From positions 868,001-932,000 of the forward strand of contig NC_009465.1 in NCBI RefSeq assembly GCF_000010405.1: DNA of 64,000 nucleotides, read 5' to 3'. The DNA comes from Candidatus Vesicomyosocius okutanii (GTDB lineage Bacteria; Pseudomonadota; Gammaproteobacteria; PS1; Pseudothioglobaceae). Below the pieces are notes generated by a model. The model worked only from the letters and a program-made list of their open reading frames with translations, was not told the DNA's origin and made no database searches. Of the stretch, positions 17,942 through 27,257 are shown piece by piece (the stretch's first letter is position 1; every line of letters starts with the position of its first letter). A program made the position numbers and the translations under genes.

Positions 17942-18964
17942 TTATAAATATTCCTCAATTAAAATTTCAGCAATTTGTACGGTATTAAGCGCCGCACCCT
18001 TACGAATATTATCAGAAACTACCCACAAGTTTAGAGCTTTTTCATGGGAAATATCCTCACGAATACGGCCTACAAACGTATCATCATGATTAGTTGCCTC
18101 AACAAATGGTGTAGCATAGCCACCATCTTCACGCTTATCCATAACCGTCACACCGTTTGCTTCTGATAGAATCTTAGTAGCTGCAGTTGCAGTAATTTTT
18201 CTTCTAGTTTCAATATTAATTGCCTCGGAATGACCATAAATAACTGGCACACGAACTGCTGTTGGATTGACTAAGATATTTTCATCCTCAAAAATTTTTT
18301 GAGTCTCCCATACCATTTTCATTTCTTCCCTGGTATAACCATTGTCTTGAAAAACATCAATATGTGGAATGACATTAAACGCAATTTGCTTTGGATAAAC
18401 CTTAATATCAATTTCTTGGCCATTTAACAATTTAACTGTTTGATCTGTTAGTTCAGTAATTGCCTCCTTGCCAGAACCAGATACCGCCTGATAAGTAGCA
18501 ACATTAATACGCTTAATCCCTACTGCATCATAGATTGGCTTAAGTGCTACCAACATTTGAATGGTTGAACAATTGGGGTTGGAAATAATATTACGTTTTG
18601 TATAATCTACAATCGCATGAGGATTTACCTCTGGTATCACTAATGGGATATCCTTATCACGGCGAAAATACGCCGTATTATCAATCACAACACACCCTGA
18701 ATCAGCTGCAATTGGTGCATATTTTTTAGAAATACTACCTCCAGCTGAAAACAAACTAATTTGCACTTGTGAAAAATCAAAGGTGTTTAAATCCTGCACC
18801 ATCCAACTTTTACCCTGACAAAATACTTTTTTACCAGTAGAATTAGCACTCGCTAAAGGATATAAGCTATTAATTTGAAAATTTCGCTGTTCTAAAATAG
18901 AAAGAATCATCTCGCCTACTACACCTGTTGCACCAACAACAGCAACATCATACTTTTTATTCAT
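17942..18964 (-). CDS. asd: Aspartate-semialdehyde dehydrogenase
   Basis: Asd reduces aspartyl phosphate to the semialdehyde, the branch point to lysine/diaminopimelate, threonine and methionine. The 340-aa protein has the NADP-binding GATGVVG (11-17), the catalytic Cys132 in SNPNCSTIQ, and SGSGKEAI after it. It is the shorter USG-1-like type common outside the enterics. No Shine-Dalgarno precedes the ATG; instead a 53-bp inverted repeat begins 6 bp upstream. Confidence 0.96.
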   Translation of the reverse strand: MNKKYDVAVVGATGVVGEMILSILEQRNFQINSLYPLASANSTGKKVFCQGKSWMVQDLNTFDFSQVQISLFSAGGSISKKYAPIAADSGCVVIDNTAYFRRDKDIPLVIPEVNPHAIVDYTKRNIISNPNCSTIQMLVALKPIYDAVGIKRINVATYQAVSGSGKEAITELTDQTVKLLNGQEIDIKVYPKQIAFNVIPHIDVFQDNGYTREEMKMVWETQKIFEDENILVNPTAVRVPVIYGHSEAINIETRRKITATAATKILSEANGVTVMDKREDGGYATPFVEATNHDDTFVGRIREDISHEKALNLWVVSDNIRKGAALNTVQIAEILIEEYL

Positions 18965-18969
18965 AAAGT

Positions 18970-19022
18970 TATAATTTATAAGTTATATAAATAATATTAT
19001 ATTATATAACTTATAAATTATA
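18970..19022. repeat. 21-bp perfect inverted repeat upstream of asd
   Basis: Arms at 18970-18990 and 19002-19022 are perfect reverse complements over 21 bp, separated by 11 bp (ATAATATTATA). Every base is A or T except one G or C per arm. The repeat ends 6 bp before the asd start on the minus strand. It could extrude as a cruciform, be a regulatory site, or hold the asd promoter. Confidence 0.9.
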
Positions 19023-19569
19023 CTTGAGTTTTAATCAATATTTTATTTGTCAAAAGCAGGTTATTTTTATCCTATCTCACTGTCCAAGATAGGATTTTAT
19101 TATTTATTTAAGTTTCTTTATATTTTTACCAAATTTAAAATACTTATTTTCCTAAAAAGGAACTATAGCTACGTATTTAACATTAAAAATATTTTTGTTA
19201 AAGTTGAATTTAACACTAAACCAACTACATTACTTCACAATTTTCCTATATAAATGTTATTTGACTAATTTTAATAAAAATATAATTAAAATTAATACTT
19301 AGAGCAGGGTAAACCATCAAAACATTAACAATGCATAATCACAATGCCTATACAAATAAAAATCAACACTATGAAAATATAACAATTTTAATACTTCTTC
19401 ATGATAAAACAAATATTAGCATCAAAGAATCATTATATATAGCATACTAAAATATATTTTAACCCTACGCTAAAAACTAAAATAAAAAAATAGACTAACG
19501 ATAATACCATTTAAATTTTTGGTAAATTAAGATAAATTTGATATTAACTCTTACTTTTAAACTTATTTT
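19023..19569. other. Non-coding spacer between the nif3-like gene and asd
   Basis: Apart from the orphan hairpin, nothing is supported. A TTG-initiated 68-codon plus-strand frame at 19047-19253 reads through the hairpin, is rich in F, Y, K and I, and looks like chance in AT-rich DNA. Confidence 0.5.
19069..19107 (+). terminator. Orphan Rho-independent terminator-like hairpin
   Basis: ATCCTATCT (19069-19077) pairs with AGATAGGAT (19087-19095) around a 9-nt loop, followed by TTTATTATTTATT. The T-rich tail places it on the plus strand, yet no plus-strand gene lies upstream. It may mark the end of a lost gene. Confidence 0.55.
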
Positions 19570-20310
19570 TCATACGATATTATCAATATCAATAAATTGA
19601 TACTGAACGTTAAATTTTTCACTCAAGTGTTGACATAAGGCTTGTACACCATAACGCTCGGTAGCATAATGACCCGCAGATATAAAAGCAATATTATTCT
19701 CTTTAGCAATAGCTGGGGTTTGTTCTGATATTTCTCCAGTAATAAAACAATCAGCACCAATATTAATTGCATGTTTAATATAGCTTTGGGCATCACCAGT
19801 ACACCATGCAATTTTTTTAATTTGTTGATTAAGGTCTCCAAATACTAAAGGTATACGTTGTGTAATATCTTGCACTAATTGAGATACCTCAATAAGTGAT
19901 AATTTAACTTCACCTTGCCAAACCAAAGTATCGCCAATAGGCGTTGGATTAACAATATTAAGGTGCATTGCTAGTTGAATATTATTACCAACTATAAGGT
20001 GAGCATCCAAAGGAAGATGATAAGCAAATAGATTAATATTTTTCTCTAGTAAAATTTTAATACGATTCTTTTTAATGCCAGTAATTACTAAACTTTCATT
20101 TTGCCAAAACAATCCATGATGAACAAATAGAGCGTCAGCTTTTTCATCAATTACTCTTTCAATTAAATCCTGATTGACGCTAACACCAGCAATGATTTTT
20201 CTAATTTGTTGACGCCCTTCAATTTGCAAACCATTTGGACAGTAATCATCAAATGTATCTACATCAAGATAATCATGACAATATTCAGATAGAGTTTTAT
20301 TATCAATCAC
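19570..20310 (-). CDS. Nif3-like dinuclear metal-centre protein (YbgI family)
   Basis: The Nif3/YbgI family forms hexameric toroids with a two-metal site; its reaction is not settled, although links to GTP cyclohydrolase-like chemistry are discussed. The 246-aa protein has DDYCPNGLQIEG (21-32), the metal ligands in LFVHHGLFW, the YHLPLDAH segment, and a late SAGHYATERYG with His and Glu ligands. It is the last gene of the folB-to-nif3 run, 9 bp after hisC. Confidence 0.93.
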   Translation of the reverse strand: MIDNKTLSEYCHDYLDVDTFDDYCPNGLQIEGRQQIRKIIAGVSVNQDLIERVIDEKADALFVHHGLFWQNESLVITGIKKNRIKILLEKNINLFAYHLPLDAHLIVGNNIQLAMHLNIVNPTPIGDTLVWQGEVKLSLIEVSQLVQDITQRIPLVFGDLNQQIKKIAWCTGDAQSYIKHAINIGADCFITGEISEQTPAIAKENNIAFISAGHYATERYGVQALCQHLSEKFNVQYQFIDIDNIV

Positions 20311-20319
20311 TTATACCTT

Positions 20320-21384
20320 TTATAATATATAGAATTTTTCTACAATATTAATGAATTTTTGATTTTGTTCTTCAGTACCAATCGTCACACGTAAACAATT
20401 AATTAATTTCTTCTTTACACTTAAATTTTTAATTAAAACGCCATTTTCTTTCAAAAAATCAAACAAAATATTTGTATTAGGAGCTTTAAATAAAATAAAG
20501 TTTGCTTGTGAAGGATAAACTTTTAAAACATTTATTTTAACAAGTGCATCAAATAATACCTGACGTTGAGCAAGAATAACACTAACATTGGCATTAATAG
20601 TATTCTTTTCTTGTAAAAGAAAATTAGCACTAACTTGAGTTAAAATATTTATATTATAAGGTAATCGTAATTTATTTAATTGATTTACTGTATCTTGCGT
20701 AGCAATTAACAAGCCTAAACGTAAACCAGCAAAACCAATTTTAGAAACTGTTCTAAGTAAAACTAAATTTGGATACTTGGCAATATCAGTTAAAAAACTA
20801 TCTGTTGTATATGCATAATAGGCTTCATCAAGCACAACCATTGCCTTAGTTGAACTAATAATATGCTCAATAATTTCTCGATTAAACATATTGCCTGTTG
20901 GATTATTTGGATAAGCAATAAAAATTAATTTAGGATTATAAGTTTTTATTGCCTTTTGCATAGTATCATCGTCAATCTCAAAATCATCTGTTAATAAAAC
21001 ACTCTGATAATTAAGACGTGTAAATTTTGTAATCATTCCATACATCACAAAACTTGGTTCAACACTTAAAACAGTATCTCCGGTATTACATGCCAAAGCT
21101 AATAATTGGATTAATTCATCTGATCCATTACCTAGTAATACGCCAAATTCTTTAGGAATATTCATCAATAATCTAAGTGTTTGATTCAATTTATCTGAAC
21201 TAGGGCTTGGATAGCGATTAAGCTGTGCATCAACTAAATAGGTTAAATATTGATCTGTTAATTCGTCAGATAAAGAAAATGGAGATTCCATAGCATCCAT
21301 TTTTACCATATCAGCAGAAATTGGCACATGATAGGCATTAATCATCTTAATATCAGATCTCAACCAACTGTTAATAAAGCTCAT
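20320..21384 (-). CDS. hisC: Histidinol-phosphate aminotransferase
   Basis: HisC is a PLP enzyme that converts imidazole-acetol phosphate to histidinol phosphate. The 354-aa protein has the class II aminotransferase signatures GNGSDELI, the YPNNPTGN loop, LDEAYYAY and the PLP-lysine region RTVSKIGFAGLRLG. It overlaps thiD by 4 bp. Its distance from hisBH shows how the pathway genes are dispersed. Confidence 0.95.
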   Translation of the reverse strand: MSFINSWLRSDIKMINAYHVPISADMVKMDAMESPFSLSDELTDQYLTYLVDAQLNRYPSPSSDKLNQTLRLLMNIPKEFGVLLGNGSDELIQLLALACNTGDTVLSVEPSFVMYGMITKFTRLNYQSVLLTDDFEIDDDTMQKAIKTYNPKLIFIAYPNNPTGNMFNREIIEHIISSTKAMVVLDEAYYAYTTDSFLTDIAKYPNLVLLRTVSKIGFAGLRLGLLIATQDTVNQLNKLRLPYNINILTQVSANFLLQEKNTINANVSVILAQRQVLFDALVKINVLKVYPSQANFILFKAPNTNILFDFLKENGVLIKNLSVKKKLINCLRVTIGTEEQNQKFINIVEKFYIL

Positions 21385-22133
21385 AATGGTTTTTGTCTAT
21401 TTGGATGCAATTGCATTTTACCAATACTCTTAGCATTTAACAAAGTTTGATATGTATAGTCTAATGCTCGCTTGCTTGCAATCTCAATATCCAAACCCAA
21501 TGCAATTAATGCACTCATTGCACTTGAAAGTGTACAACCAGAACCATGATAACTACCTGGTAACTTTTGATAAGAGAAACTTTGAATGAGTGTTCCGTAG
21601 TGATACAAACAATGTTCAATCACATCATCAGATGAATCAGTTTTTGTAAGTAAAATCCAATTATAAGAGAGTTTCTTAATAGCTTTTTGCTCATCTTGTT
21701 CGTCCGCCAAAATTTGTAATTCTGTTAAATTAGGTGTAATAACTTTTACCATTGGTAATAATTGATGTTTTAAAGAATCAATTAAAACACTATCTAAAAA
21801 ATCAAAATCACTACTAGATTTCACAATTGGGTCAAGAACTATGATTTTATTTTTAACCAACTTAGTAATGGTTCTAATTTGCTGAATTGAAGATAACAAA
21901 CCGATCTTCACCACTTCAAAATCAACATCAGCTTGTAAGCACTCAAATTGTTGAATAATAAATTTGCAATCCACCTCAACTAAATTCTCAACTGACGCTG
22001 TATTTTGTACGGTAAGGTTGGTAATAATAACCAGTGGTGTTACGCCAAATTGATTAATACTTTCAATATCAGCAACTAATCCTGCACCTCCACAAGGATC
22101 AAGTCCTGATAAAACTAAGACTGTATTATTCAA
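21381..22133 (-). CDS. thiD: Hydroxymethylpyrimidine / phosphomethylpyrimidine kinase
   Basis: ThiD phosphorylates the thiamine pyrimidine moiety twice. The 250-aa ribokinase-like protein begins [18 protein letters not shown] (the substrate loop), has [10 protein letters not shown] in the middle, and [16 protein letters not shown] as the anion-hole motif near residue 192-207. The start overlaps the end of dsbA by 8 bp. No other thiamine gene is in the window. Confidence 0.94.
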   Translation of the reverse strand: MNNTVLVLSGLDPCGGAGLVADIESINQFGVTPLVIITNLTVQNTASVENLVEVDCKFIIQQFECLQADVDFEVVKIGLLSSIQQIRTITKLVKNKIIVLDPIVKSSSDFDFLDSVLIDSLKHQLLPMVKVITPNLTELQILADEQDEQKAIKKLSYNWILLTKTDSSDDVIEHCLYHYGTLIQSFSYQKLPGSYHGSGCTLSSAMSALIALGLDIEIASKRALDYTYQTLLNAKSIGKMQLHPNRQKPL

Positions 22134-22743
22134 GCTTGCTTTCTTTTTTGATTAAAAAATCTACCACTTTAAACATATCAATATGCGAACCTGCATATGT
22201 TGCATCGGTCAAGTATTTACCATTAATAATAATAGCTGGTACACCTGTAATCTTATATTTAAGTGTATTCAACTTAGATCTATTTACTTTAATTTTCACA
22301 TTAAAAGAGTTGAATGCTGTTTCTATCTTATTTTTATTAACACCAAAACTTGCCACCCAATTAACAAAACTCTCTTTAGAATTAAAGCGTTTATTATTTA
22401 CATGGATTACATCAAATAACTCCTCATGCAATTTTTCAACTAGGTCTAACTCTTCTAACACAAAATAAAAAATTGCACCATTTAACCAGCGCTCAGAAAA
22501 AATAGCTGTTTGGCGCACAAATTCAACATTACTAGGCTTGGTTTTAAGCCACCTATTTATAAGTGGTTCAAGATTATAACAATGTAGGCAATAGTACCAA
22601 AATAACTCACGCACTTCAATTTTATCACCCGTAATAGTTTTAACAGGCTTATTAAGCACTATATAATCTATGCCAGCTTCATAATCTTTCGAAAATACAA
22701 AGCTAGAAAATGCAATAAGTAAAATAGATAGTATCTTTTTCAT
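22126..22743 (-). CDS. dsbA: Periplasmic thiol:disulfide interchange protein DsbA, CLHC active site
   Basis: DsbA oxidises cysteines in exported proteins. The 205-aa protein has a lipid-like N-terminal signal sequence (1-18), a thioredoxin fold with Cys52-Leu-His-Cys55 in [10 protein letters not shown], and the cis-proline loop TGVPA (Pro169). The classical motif is CPHC, so the proline after the first cysteine is replaced by leucine. No dsbB is visible here. It follows folK by 2 bp. Confidence 0.92.
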   Translation of the reverse strand: MKKILSILLIAFSSFVFSKDYEAGIDYIVLNKPVKTITGDKIEVRELFWYYCLHCYNLEPLINRWLKTKPSNVEFVRQTAIFSERWLNGAIFYFVLEELDLVEKLHEELFDVIHVNNKRFNSKESFVNWVASFGVNKNKIETAFNSFNVKIKVNRSKLNTLKYKITGVPAIIINGKYLTDATYAGSHIDMFKVVDFLIKKESKLE

Positions 22744-22745
22744 AG

Positions 22746-23228
22746 TTATTCCGTATTTAAGATGTCAATATTATACGATTTTAATCCACTCATGGTTGCC
22801 CGTAACTGAGTATAAGTTTGATGTTGTTGTGGATGAACCAGATTTGGGTTTAACTCTGCTAATGGCATAAGCACAAAATTATATTTCAGAATATCATCTC
22901 TTGGTAAGTTGTAATTTTGATCAATAACTGAATCATATAAAGTTAAATCAAGATCAATTGAACGGGATGAAAATTTTGACGCCTCTCTATCCCTACCAAG
23001 ATTTTCTTCAATGTCATGTAATATATTAACCACCTCAGCAATTATTAAATTAGTAGTCGCATTAATACCAACATTATAAAAATTATCACCTTTAAAACCA
23101 AATGCTCTAGATTCATAAACCTTAGAAAAAACCGTATTTTCAAACATTACTTTAATAGCATAAATCGCCTTAGATAGATTTTCCCTACGATTCCGGTTTG
23201 ATCCAATATTAATATGGATATTAGCCAT
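22746..23228 (-). CDS. folK: 2-amino-4-hydroxy-6-hydroxymethyldihydropteridine pyrophosphokinase
   Basis: HPPK transfers pyrophosphate from ATP to the pterin in folate synthesis. From the ATG at 23228 (chosen because it places [17 protein letters not shown] at the start as in homologues; a TTG six codons upstream is also open) the protein is 160 aa. Seen: [18 protein letters not shown], and the ATP/Mg signature [19 protein letters not shown], in pieces SSRSIDLDL. The start overlaps the folB stop by 8 bp. Confidence 0.94.
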   Translation of the reverse strand: MANIHINIGSNRNRRENLSKAIYAIKVMFENTVFSKVYESRAFGFKGDNFYNVGINATTNLIIAEVVNILHDIEENLGRDREASKFSSRSIDLDLTLYDSVIDQNYNLPRDDILKYNFVLMPLAELNPNLVHPQQHQTYTQLRATMSGLKSYNIDILNTE

Positions 23229-23574
23229 TACTACGTTCAATGACAATACCTACTCCTTGCGCTCCCGTCAACACTTCACCTTTATTCAAGGTAAGTTTTA
23301 TCCAAGTAACTTTAAATTCTTTCAATACAATTTGAGTAATTCTTTCAGCTAAAGTTTCAACCAATTGAAATTCACTACGCTGAACAAAATCAATTAATCG
23401 CTTTGATACTGCCTTGTAATCCAAAGCTTGATTAATATGATCGGTTTTACTAGCAGCTTTAATATTAGCTGACATTTCAATATCCAACACAATATCTTGA
23501 CGAATTTTTCGCTCCCAATCATAAATACCAATAACCGTATCAATTTTTAATCCTTGTATAAATATAATATCCAT
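23221..23574 (-). CDS. folB: Dihydroneopterin aldolase
   Basis: FolB cleaves dihydroneopterin to the folK substrate. The 117-aa protein shows the family opening IQGLKIDTVIGIYDWERKI (Glu22 region), LDYKAVSKRLIDFV, and the C-terminal LNKGEVLTGAQGVGIVIERS with the conserved lysine. It begins 55 bp from divergent plsY and leads an apparent six-gene minus-strand run (folB, folK, dsbA, thiD, hisC, nif3-like). Confidence 0.95.
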   Translation of the reverse strand: MDIIFIQGLKIDTVIGIYDWERKIRQDIVLDIEMSANIKAASKTDHINQALDYKAVSKRLIDFVQRSEFQLVETLAERITQIVLKEFKVTWIKLTLNKGEVLTGAQGVGIVIERSNG

Positions 23575-23629
23575 TATAAAATTTTGAGCAGCTAAAATTA
23601 CTAATCCAATTAAACCAAAAGAAACTATT

Positions 23630-24220
23630 ATGTTACCTGAGTTATTCTTTACTATTATTATCCTTAGTTATCTAATTGGTTCAATTTCAACAGCCATTAT
23701 TATCTGTAAAATACTTAATCTACCTGACCCTAGAACTCAAGGGTCAAACAATCCAGGTGCTACAAATATACTTAGGATAGGTGGGAAAAAAGCAGCTATC
23801 ATCACACTCGTTGGAGATGGACTTAAGGGTATGATTCCAGTATTAATTGCCCATTACTTAGACTTAGATACACTTAATATTACTTGGATTATCTTCGCAG
23901 CATTTTTAGGTCATGTATACCCAATCTTCTTTAGCTTTAAAGGCGGAAAAGGAGTTGCAACTTTCCTAGGCGCTTTACTTGCCCTTAGTTATCCTACTGG
24001 GCTGAGCTTTATAATCACTTGGATTTTTGTGGCAAAAGTACTAAAAATCTCATCATTATCAGCACTAGTAGCTACCGCACTCACACCAGTTTATTTCTAT
24101 CTAATTACTAATAATTTAATTGCTACTTATGTCATTATCTCAATATGTATATGGATTTTTTACACCCATCAAAGTAATATTAAGAGACTATTCAATAACC
24201 AAGAAAATAAAATCAATTAG
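23630..24220 (+). CDS. plsY: Acyl phosphate:glycerol-3-phosphate acyltransferase
   Basis: PlsY is a multi-pass inner-membrane enzyme that acylates glycerol 3-phosphate to lysophosphatidate. The 196-aa protein has about five hydrophobic segments and the three family motifs: SYLIGSIS near residue 13, GSNNPGATN (about 39-47), and GHVYPIFFSFKGGKGVAT (about 100-117). It is divergent from folB. Substrate would come from GpsA (7.5 kb). Confidence 0.96.
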   Translation: MLPELFFTIIILSYLIGSISTAIIICKILNLPDPRTQGSNNPGATNILRIGGKKAAIITLVGDGLKGMIPVLIAHYLDLDTLNITWIIFAAFLGHVYPIFFSFKGGKGVATFLGALLALSYPTGLSFIITWIFVAKVLKISSLSALVATALTPVYFYLITNNLIATYVIISICIWIFYTHQSNIKRLFNNQENKIN

Positions 24221-24319
24221 CACTTAAAATCTCAACATTTACCCATTAAAACAAAAACCATATCTTAATTATATAATGTTACAATAATATAATTATTTAA
24301 ATTTAAACACCACAATATT

Positions 24320-25231
24320 ATGTTAATAAGGAAAAAATTTAGTAAAAAAGATGCTAAAAACAAGATAAAAAAATTACAAAATAACAAATATGTTATGCAT
24401 AAAAATAATGTCATGTCTGGCAATGCATTGTTAAGCTTATCAGAAATAGCAGGAGATTACCCTTATGCTAAAAAAATGCACGTTGAAGAATACGAGAATG
24501 AAAAATATTTATTACAAACAGAGTTACTAAAAGCACAAGATTGGATTAAAAATTACAATAAAAAAATTATCTTATTATTCGAAGGCCGTGATGCAGCTGG
24601 AAAGGGCGGTACAATTAAGCGTTTTATGGAACACCTTAATCCTCGTGCTGCACGTGTGATTGCCTTAGAAAAACCATCAAGAGTAGAACTAGGACAATGG
24701 TATTTTCAACGCTACATTAAACATTTTCCTACCAATGGAGAGATGGTACTATTTGACCGATCTTGGTATAATAGAGCTGGTGTAGAACGTGTTATGGGCT
24801 TTTGTAAAAACTCAGAATATCTAGAATTTATGCGGCAAGCGCCTTTACTGGAACGTATGCTAGTTAATGATGGCTTTATGCTTTCTAAGTACTGGTTTTC
24901 TGTTAGTCATCAAGAGCAATTAAGGCGCTTTCATCTACGTAAAAACGACCCCTTAAAAAGGTGGAAGTTAAGTGAAATTGATTTACAATCATTAACAAAA
25001 TGGGAGCAATATACCAAGGCTAGAAAAGATATGTTTTTTTACACCAATACCGCTGATTCATCTTGGATTGTTGTAAAATCAGATGATAAAAAACGTGCAA
25101 GAATTAATTGTATTAGGCATTTTCTTTACTATCTAAATTATCCTAATAAAGATACTAAAATAGTTTTTAAGCCTGATTCAAAAATTATTGGAAGTGTGAG
25201 TAATTTATATAAAAATAAGGAGGATATTTGA
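24320..25231 (+). CDS. ppk2: Polyphosphate kinase 2
   Basis: PPK2 enzymes mostly phosphorylate nucleoside diphosphates with polyphosphate, and can run in reverse. The 303-aa protein has Walker A FEGRDAAGKGG (88-97), a lid with Arg-rich HLNPRAARVIAL, and Walker B LFDRSWYNRAGVERVMGF. The first 35 residues are very lysine-rich. At its end, a strong AAGGAGGA and a TTG overlapping the stop (TTGA) couple it to a small lysine-rich ORF. Whether it makes or uses polyphosphate cannot be told. Confidence 0.95.
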   Translation: MLIRKKFSKKDAKNKIKKLQNNKYVMHKNNVMSGNALLSLSEIAGDYPYAKKMHVEEYENEKYLLQTELLKAQDWIKNYNKKIILLFEGRDAAGKGGTIKRFMEHLNPRAARVIALEKPSRVELGQWYFQRYIKHFPTNGEMVLFDRSWYNRAGVERVMGFCKNSEYLEFMRQAPLLERMLVNDGFMLSKYWFSVSHQEQLRRFHLRKNDPLKRWKLSEIDLQSLTKWEQYTKARKDMFFYTNTADSSWIVVKSDDKKRARINCIRHFLYYLNYPNKDTKIVFKPDSKIIGSVSNLYKNKEDI

Positions 25232-25482
25232 TATCAAATAAAAAACAACAATTAAAAGATGCTATACAAATTGCAAGAAAAGCAGAAATTGAAGCCTTAA
25301 TTGCAACTGAGAAAGCTCAAAAATCTGTTAATAAAATAGTAAAATTAAGAAAAGAATTAGATGTACAGTATAAAAAATTAGCCAAAAAAATCAAAGAAAA
25401 TAAAAAAAACAACGACAAAAAAATAGAGTATTTTTCTAAAAAGAAAGTAAAAAAAGCAAAGAAAAAAAAATCTTTAAAATGA
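25228..25482 (+). CDS. Small lysine-rich coiled-coil-like protein coupled to ppk2
   Basis: This 84-aa frame begins at TTG 25228, four bases after a perfect AAGGAGG (25217-25223), and shares TTGA with the ppk2 stop. The first 55 residues form an alanine/glutamate/lysine helix with heptad-like spacing (IQIARKAEIEALIATEKAQK). The last 30 are largely lysine, ending FSKKKVKKAKKKKSLK. I recognise no family. The coupling signal argues that it is translated. A nucleic-acid or polyphosphate-binding role is a guess from charge alone. Confidence 0.6.
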   Translation: MISNKKQQLKDAIQIARKAEIEALIATEKAQKSVNKIVKLRKELDVQYKKLAKKIKENKKNNDKKIEYFSKKKVKKAKKKKSLK

Positions 25483-25547
25483 TTTCAGTTCTTAACTAGT
25501 TTATCATAATAACCATTATATATAGTGAAATAGGACTACATTTTTAG

Positions 25548-25572
25548 TAATTATTCTTCTAAAAAATAATTA
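25548..25572. terminator. Weak AT-only hairpin between convergent genes
   Basis: TAATTATT (25548-25555) and AATAATTA (25565-25572) form an 8-bp stem around a 9-nt loop in the short spacer between the lysine-rich ORF and the convergent ABC permease. It could serve as a bidirectional terminator, but it has no G or C in the stem. Confidence 0.3.
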
Positions 25573-25581
25573 TATAATATA

Positions 25582-26343
25582 TTAAGTTTTAATATTCACA
25601 TTTCTTTTTAATAGACAAAATGCAAATATTGCCAATACAATAATTATACTCAATAAGACTAAAATTGATACCCAAAACTCAGAAGTGCTAACACCTAAAA
25701 ATCCCAATCTAAAACTATCAACCATATAATAAATAGGATTAAATTTAGATATATTTTGCCAAAACTGGGGTAGTATTTCTACATTATAAAATATACCGCC
25801 AAGATAAGTCATAGGCATAAGAACAAAAGTAGGAACAATAGAGATATCATCAAACGATTGGGCAAAAATAGCGTTAATAAATCCTGCTAATGAGAATAAA
25901 ATTGAGGTAAATAAAAAAATAATAAGTACAATTAGCATATTATTTATTTCAAAATCAATAAAAAAACTCATAGCAATAGAAACCCCCAACCCAACTGCAA
26001 AGCCTCGCGATACACCACCAGATACATAACCTAATAAAATAACCCAATAAGACACAGGTGCTACTAATAATTCTTCAATGCTATGATTAAATTTTGCTAA
26101 AAAAAACGATGTTACTGTATTAGTATAAGAGTTAGTAATAACCGTCATTAGAATCACCCCAGGAATTATATAATGCAAATAATCCACACCTTGCATATCA
26201 CCAATACGCTTGCCCATCAAACCACCAAAAATTAATAAATATAGTGATGTAGTGATAATGGGTGGAAAAATAGTTTGCACCCAAATGCGAGAAAATCTTA
26301 AAATTTCCTTAATAACAATAGTTTTATAAGAAATCCACATCAT
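25582..26343 (-). CDS. ABC-2 type exporter, permease subunit (YadH-like)
   Basis: This 253-aa inner-membrane protein has six predicted membrane segments and the ABC2-membrane signature MPMTYLGGIFYNVEILPQ. The opening ILRFSRIWVQTIFPPIITTSLYLLIFGG resembles YadH in its first part. It pairs with the ATPase gene, whose stop it overlaps by 4 bp. The exported substrate is unknown. Confidence 0.9.
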   Translation of the reverse strand: MMWISYKTIVIKEILRFSRIWVQTIFPPIITTSLYLLIFGGLMGKRIGDMQGVDYLHYIIPGVILMTVITNSYTNTVTSFFLAKFNHSIEELLVAPVSYWVILLGYVSGGVSRGFAVGLGVSIAMSFFIDFEINNMLIVLIIFLFTSILFSLAGFINAIFAQSFDDISIVPTFVLMPMTYLGGIFYNVEILPQFWQNISKFNPIYYMVDSFRLGFLGVSTSEFWVSILVLLSIIIVLAIFAFCLLKRNVNIKT

Positions 26344-27257
26344 TCCTCCTTGTTAGTTAAGTATAAAAATAAAGTTTCTAAACGATTTTGAGCGCTATGA
26401 ACATAGTCCACACTAACACCTTGTGTATCTAAATCATGTAACACACTGGTAATGCTAATATCTGAGTTCAATACAACTTGTAATGAATGGTCATCTAAAC
26501 GTTCACATTTAAACCTATCACTTGTTATAGTCTGAGGCAATTGAGATAAGCTTTCCAAAATCAGCACTTGTTGGTCAACTTGTGACAATAATGCCTTCAT
26601 ACTAGTTTGCTTAATCACTTTGCCTTCATTTAGAATAGCAACATTACGACAAAGTAACTCAGCCTCTCCAAGATAATGTGTAGTTAAAATAATAGTCATA
26701 CCTTGGCGATTAAGTTTACTCAAAAAACGCCATATTGAATGGCGTATTTTAACATCAACACCTGCGGTAGGTTCATCAAGAATTAATATCTTAGGTTGAT
26801 GAATGAGCGCCCTTGCTAACATTAAACGTCTCTTCATACCACCTGATAATGATTTAGCCATATCAGAGCGTTTTTCCCAAAGATCTACCTCTTTGAGTAA
26901 AAACTCAGCTTGAATTTTAGCTTTTGACTTAGCAATGCCGTAATAACCTGCTTGATTAATCAAAATTTCCTCAATAGGTTCAAAAGGATTAAAATTAAAT
27001 TCTTGCGGCATTAATCCAATTAATTTTTTCACCTGATTAACATGGTTACTTTGATTAAAACCTAATACCTTAATACTACCTGAAGTTTTATTGAGTAACC
27101 CGCAAATAATACCAATAACTGTTGTCTTTCCTGCGCCATTACTTCCTAATAATGCATAAAAATCACCATGATCAACACAAAGATCAATACCTTTTAATGC
27201 TTCTAATTGATTAGAATAAGTCTTTTTTAAACCTTTAATGAGTAATGCAGTAGACAT
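26340..27257 (-). CDS. ABC exporter, ATP-binding subunit (YadG-like)
   Basis: From the ATG at 27257 the protein is 305 aa and begins MSTALLIKGLKKTY as in YadG homologues; an upstream in-frame start at 27293 would add 12 atypical residues. Walker A GSNGAGKTT, the Q-loop region LMPQEF, signature LSGGMKRRL, Walker B ILILDEPTAGVD and the switch TTHYL are all intact. With the overlapping permease gene it forms a two-gene exporter. It is divergent from aceF, with about 107 bp between starts. Confidence 0.93.
   Translation of the reverse strand: MSTALLIKGLKKTYSNQLEALKGIDLCVDHGDFYALLGSNGAGKTTVIGIICGLLNKTSGSIKVLGFNQSNHVNQVKKLIGLMPQEFNFNPFEPIEEILINQAGYYGIAKSKAKIQAEFLLKEVDLWEKRSDMAKSLSGGMKRRLMLARALIHQPKILILDEPTAGVDVKIRHSIWRFLSKLNRQGMTIILTTHYLGEAELLCRNVAILNEGKVIKQTSMKALLSQVDQQVLILESLSQLPQTITSDRFKCERLDDHSLQVVLNSDISITSVLHDLDTQGVSVDYVHSAQNRLETLFLYLTNKEE

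Noticed and set aside
19047-19253. 68-codon TTG-initiated plus-strand frame
   Set aside because: It reads through a terminator-like hairpin, has low-complexity F/Y/K/I composition, lacks a ribosome binding site and matches no family.
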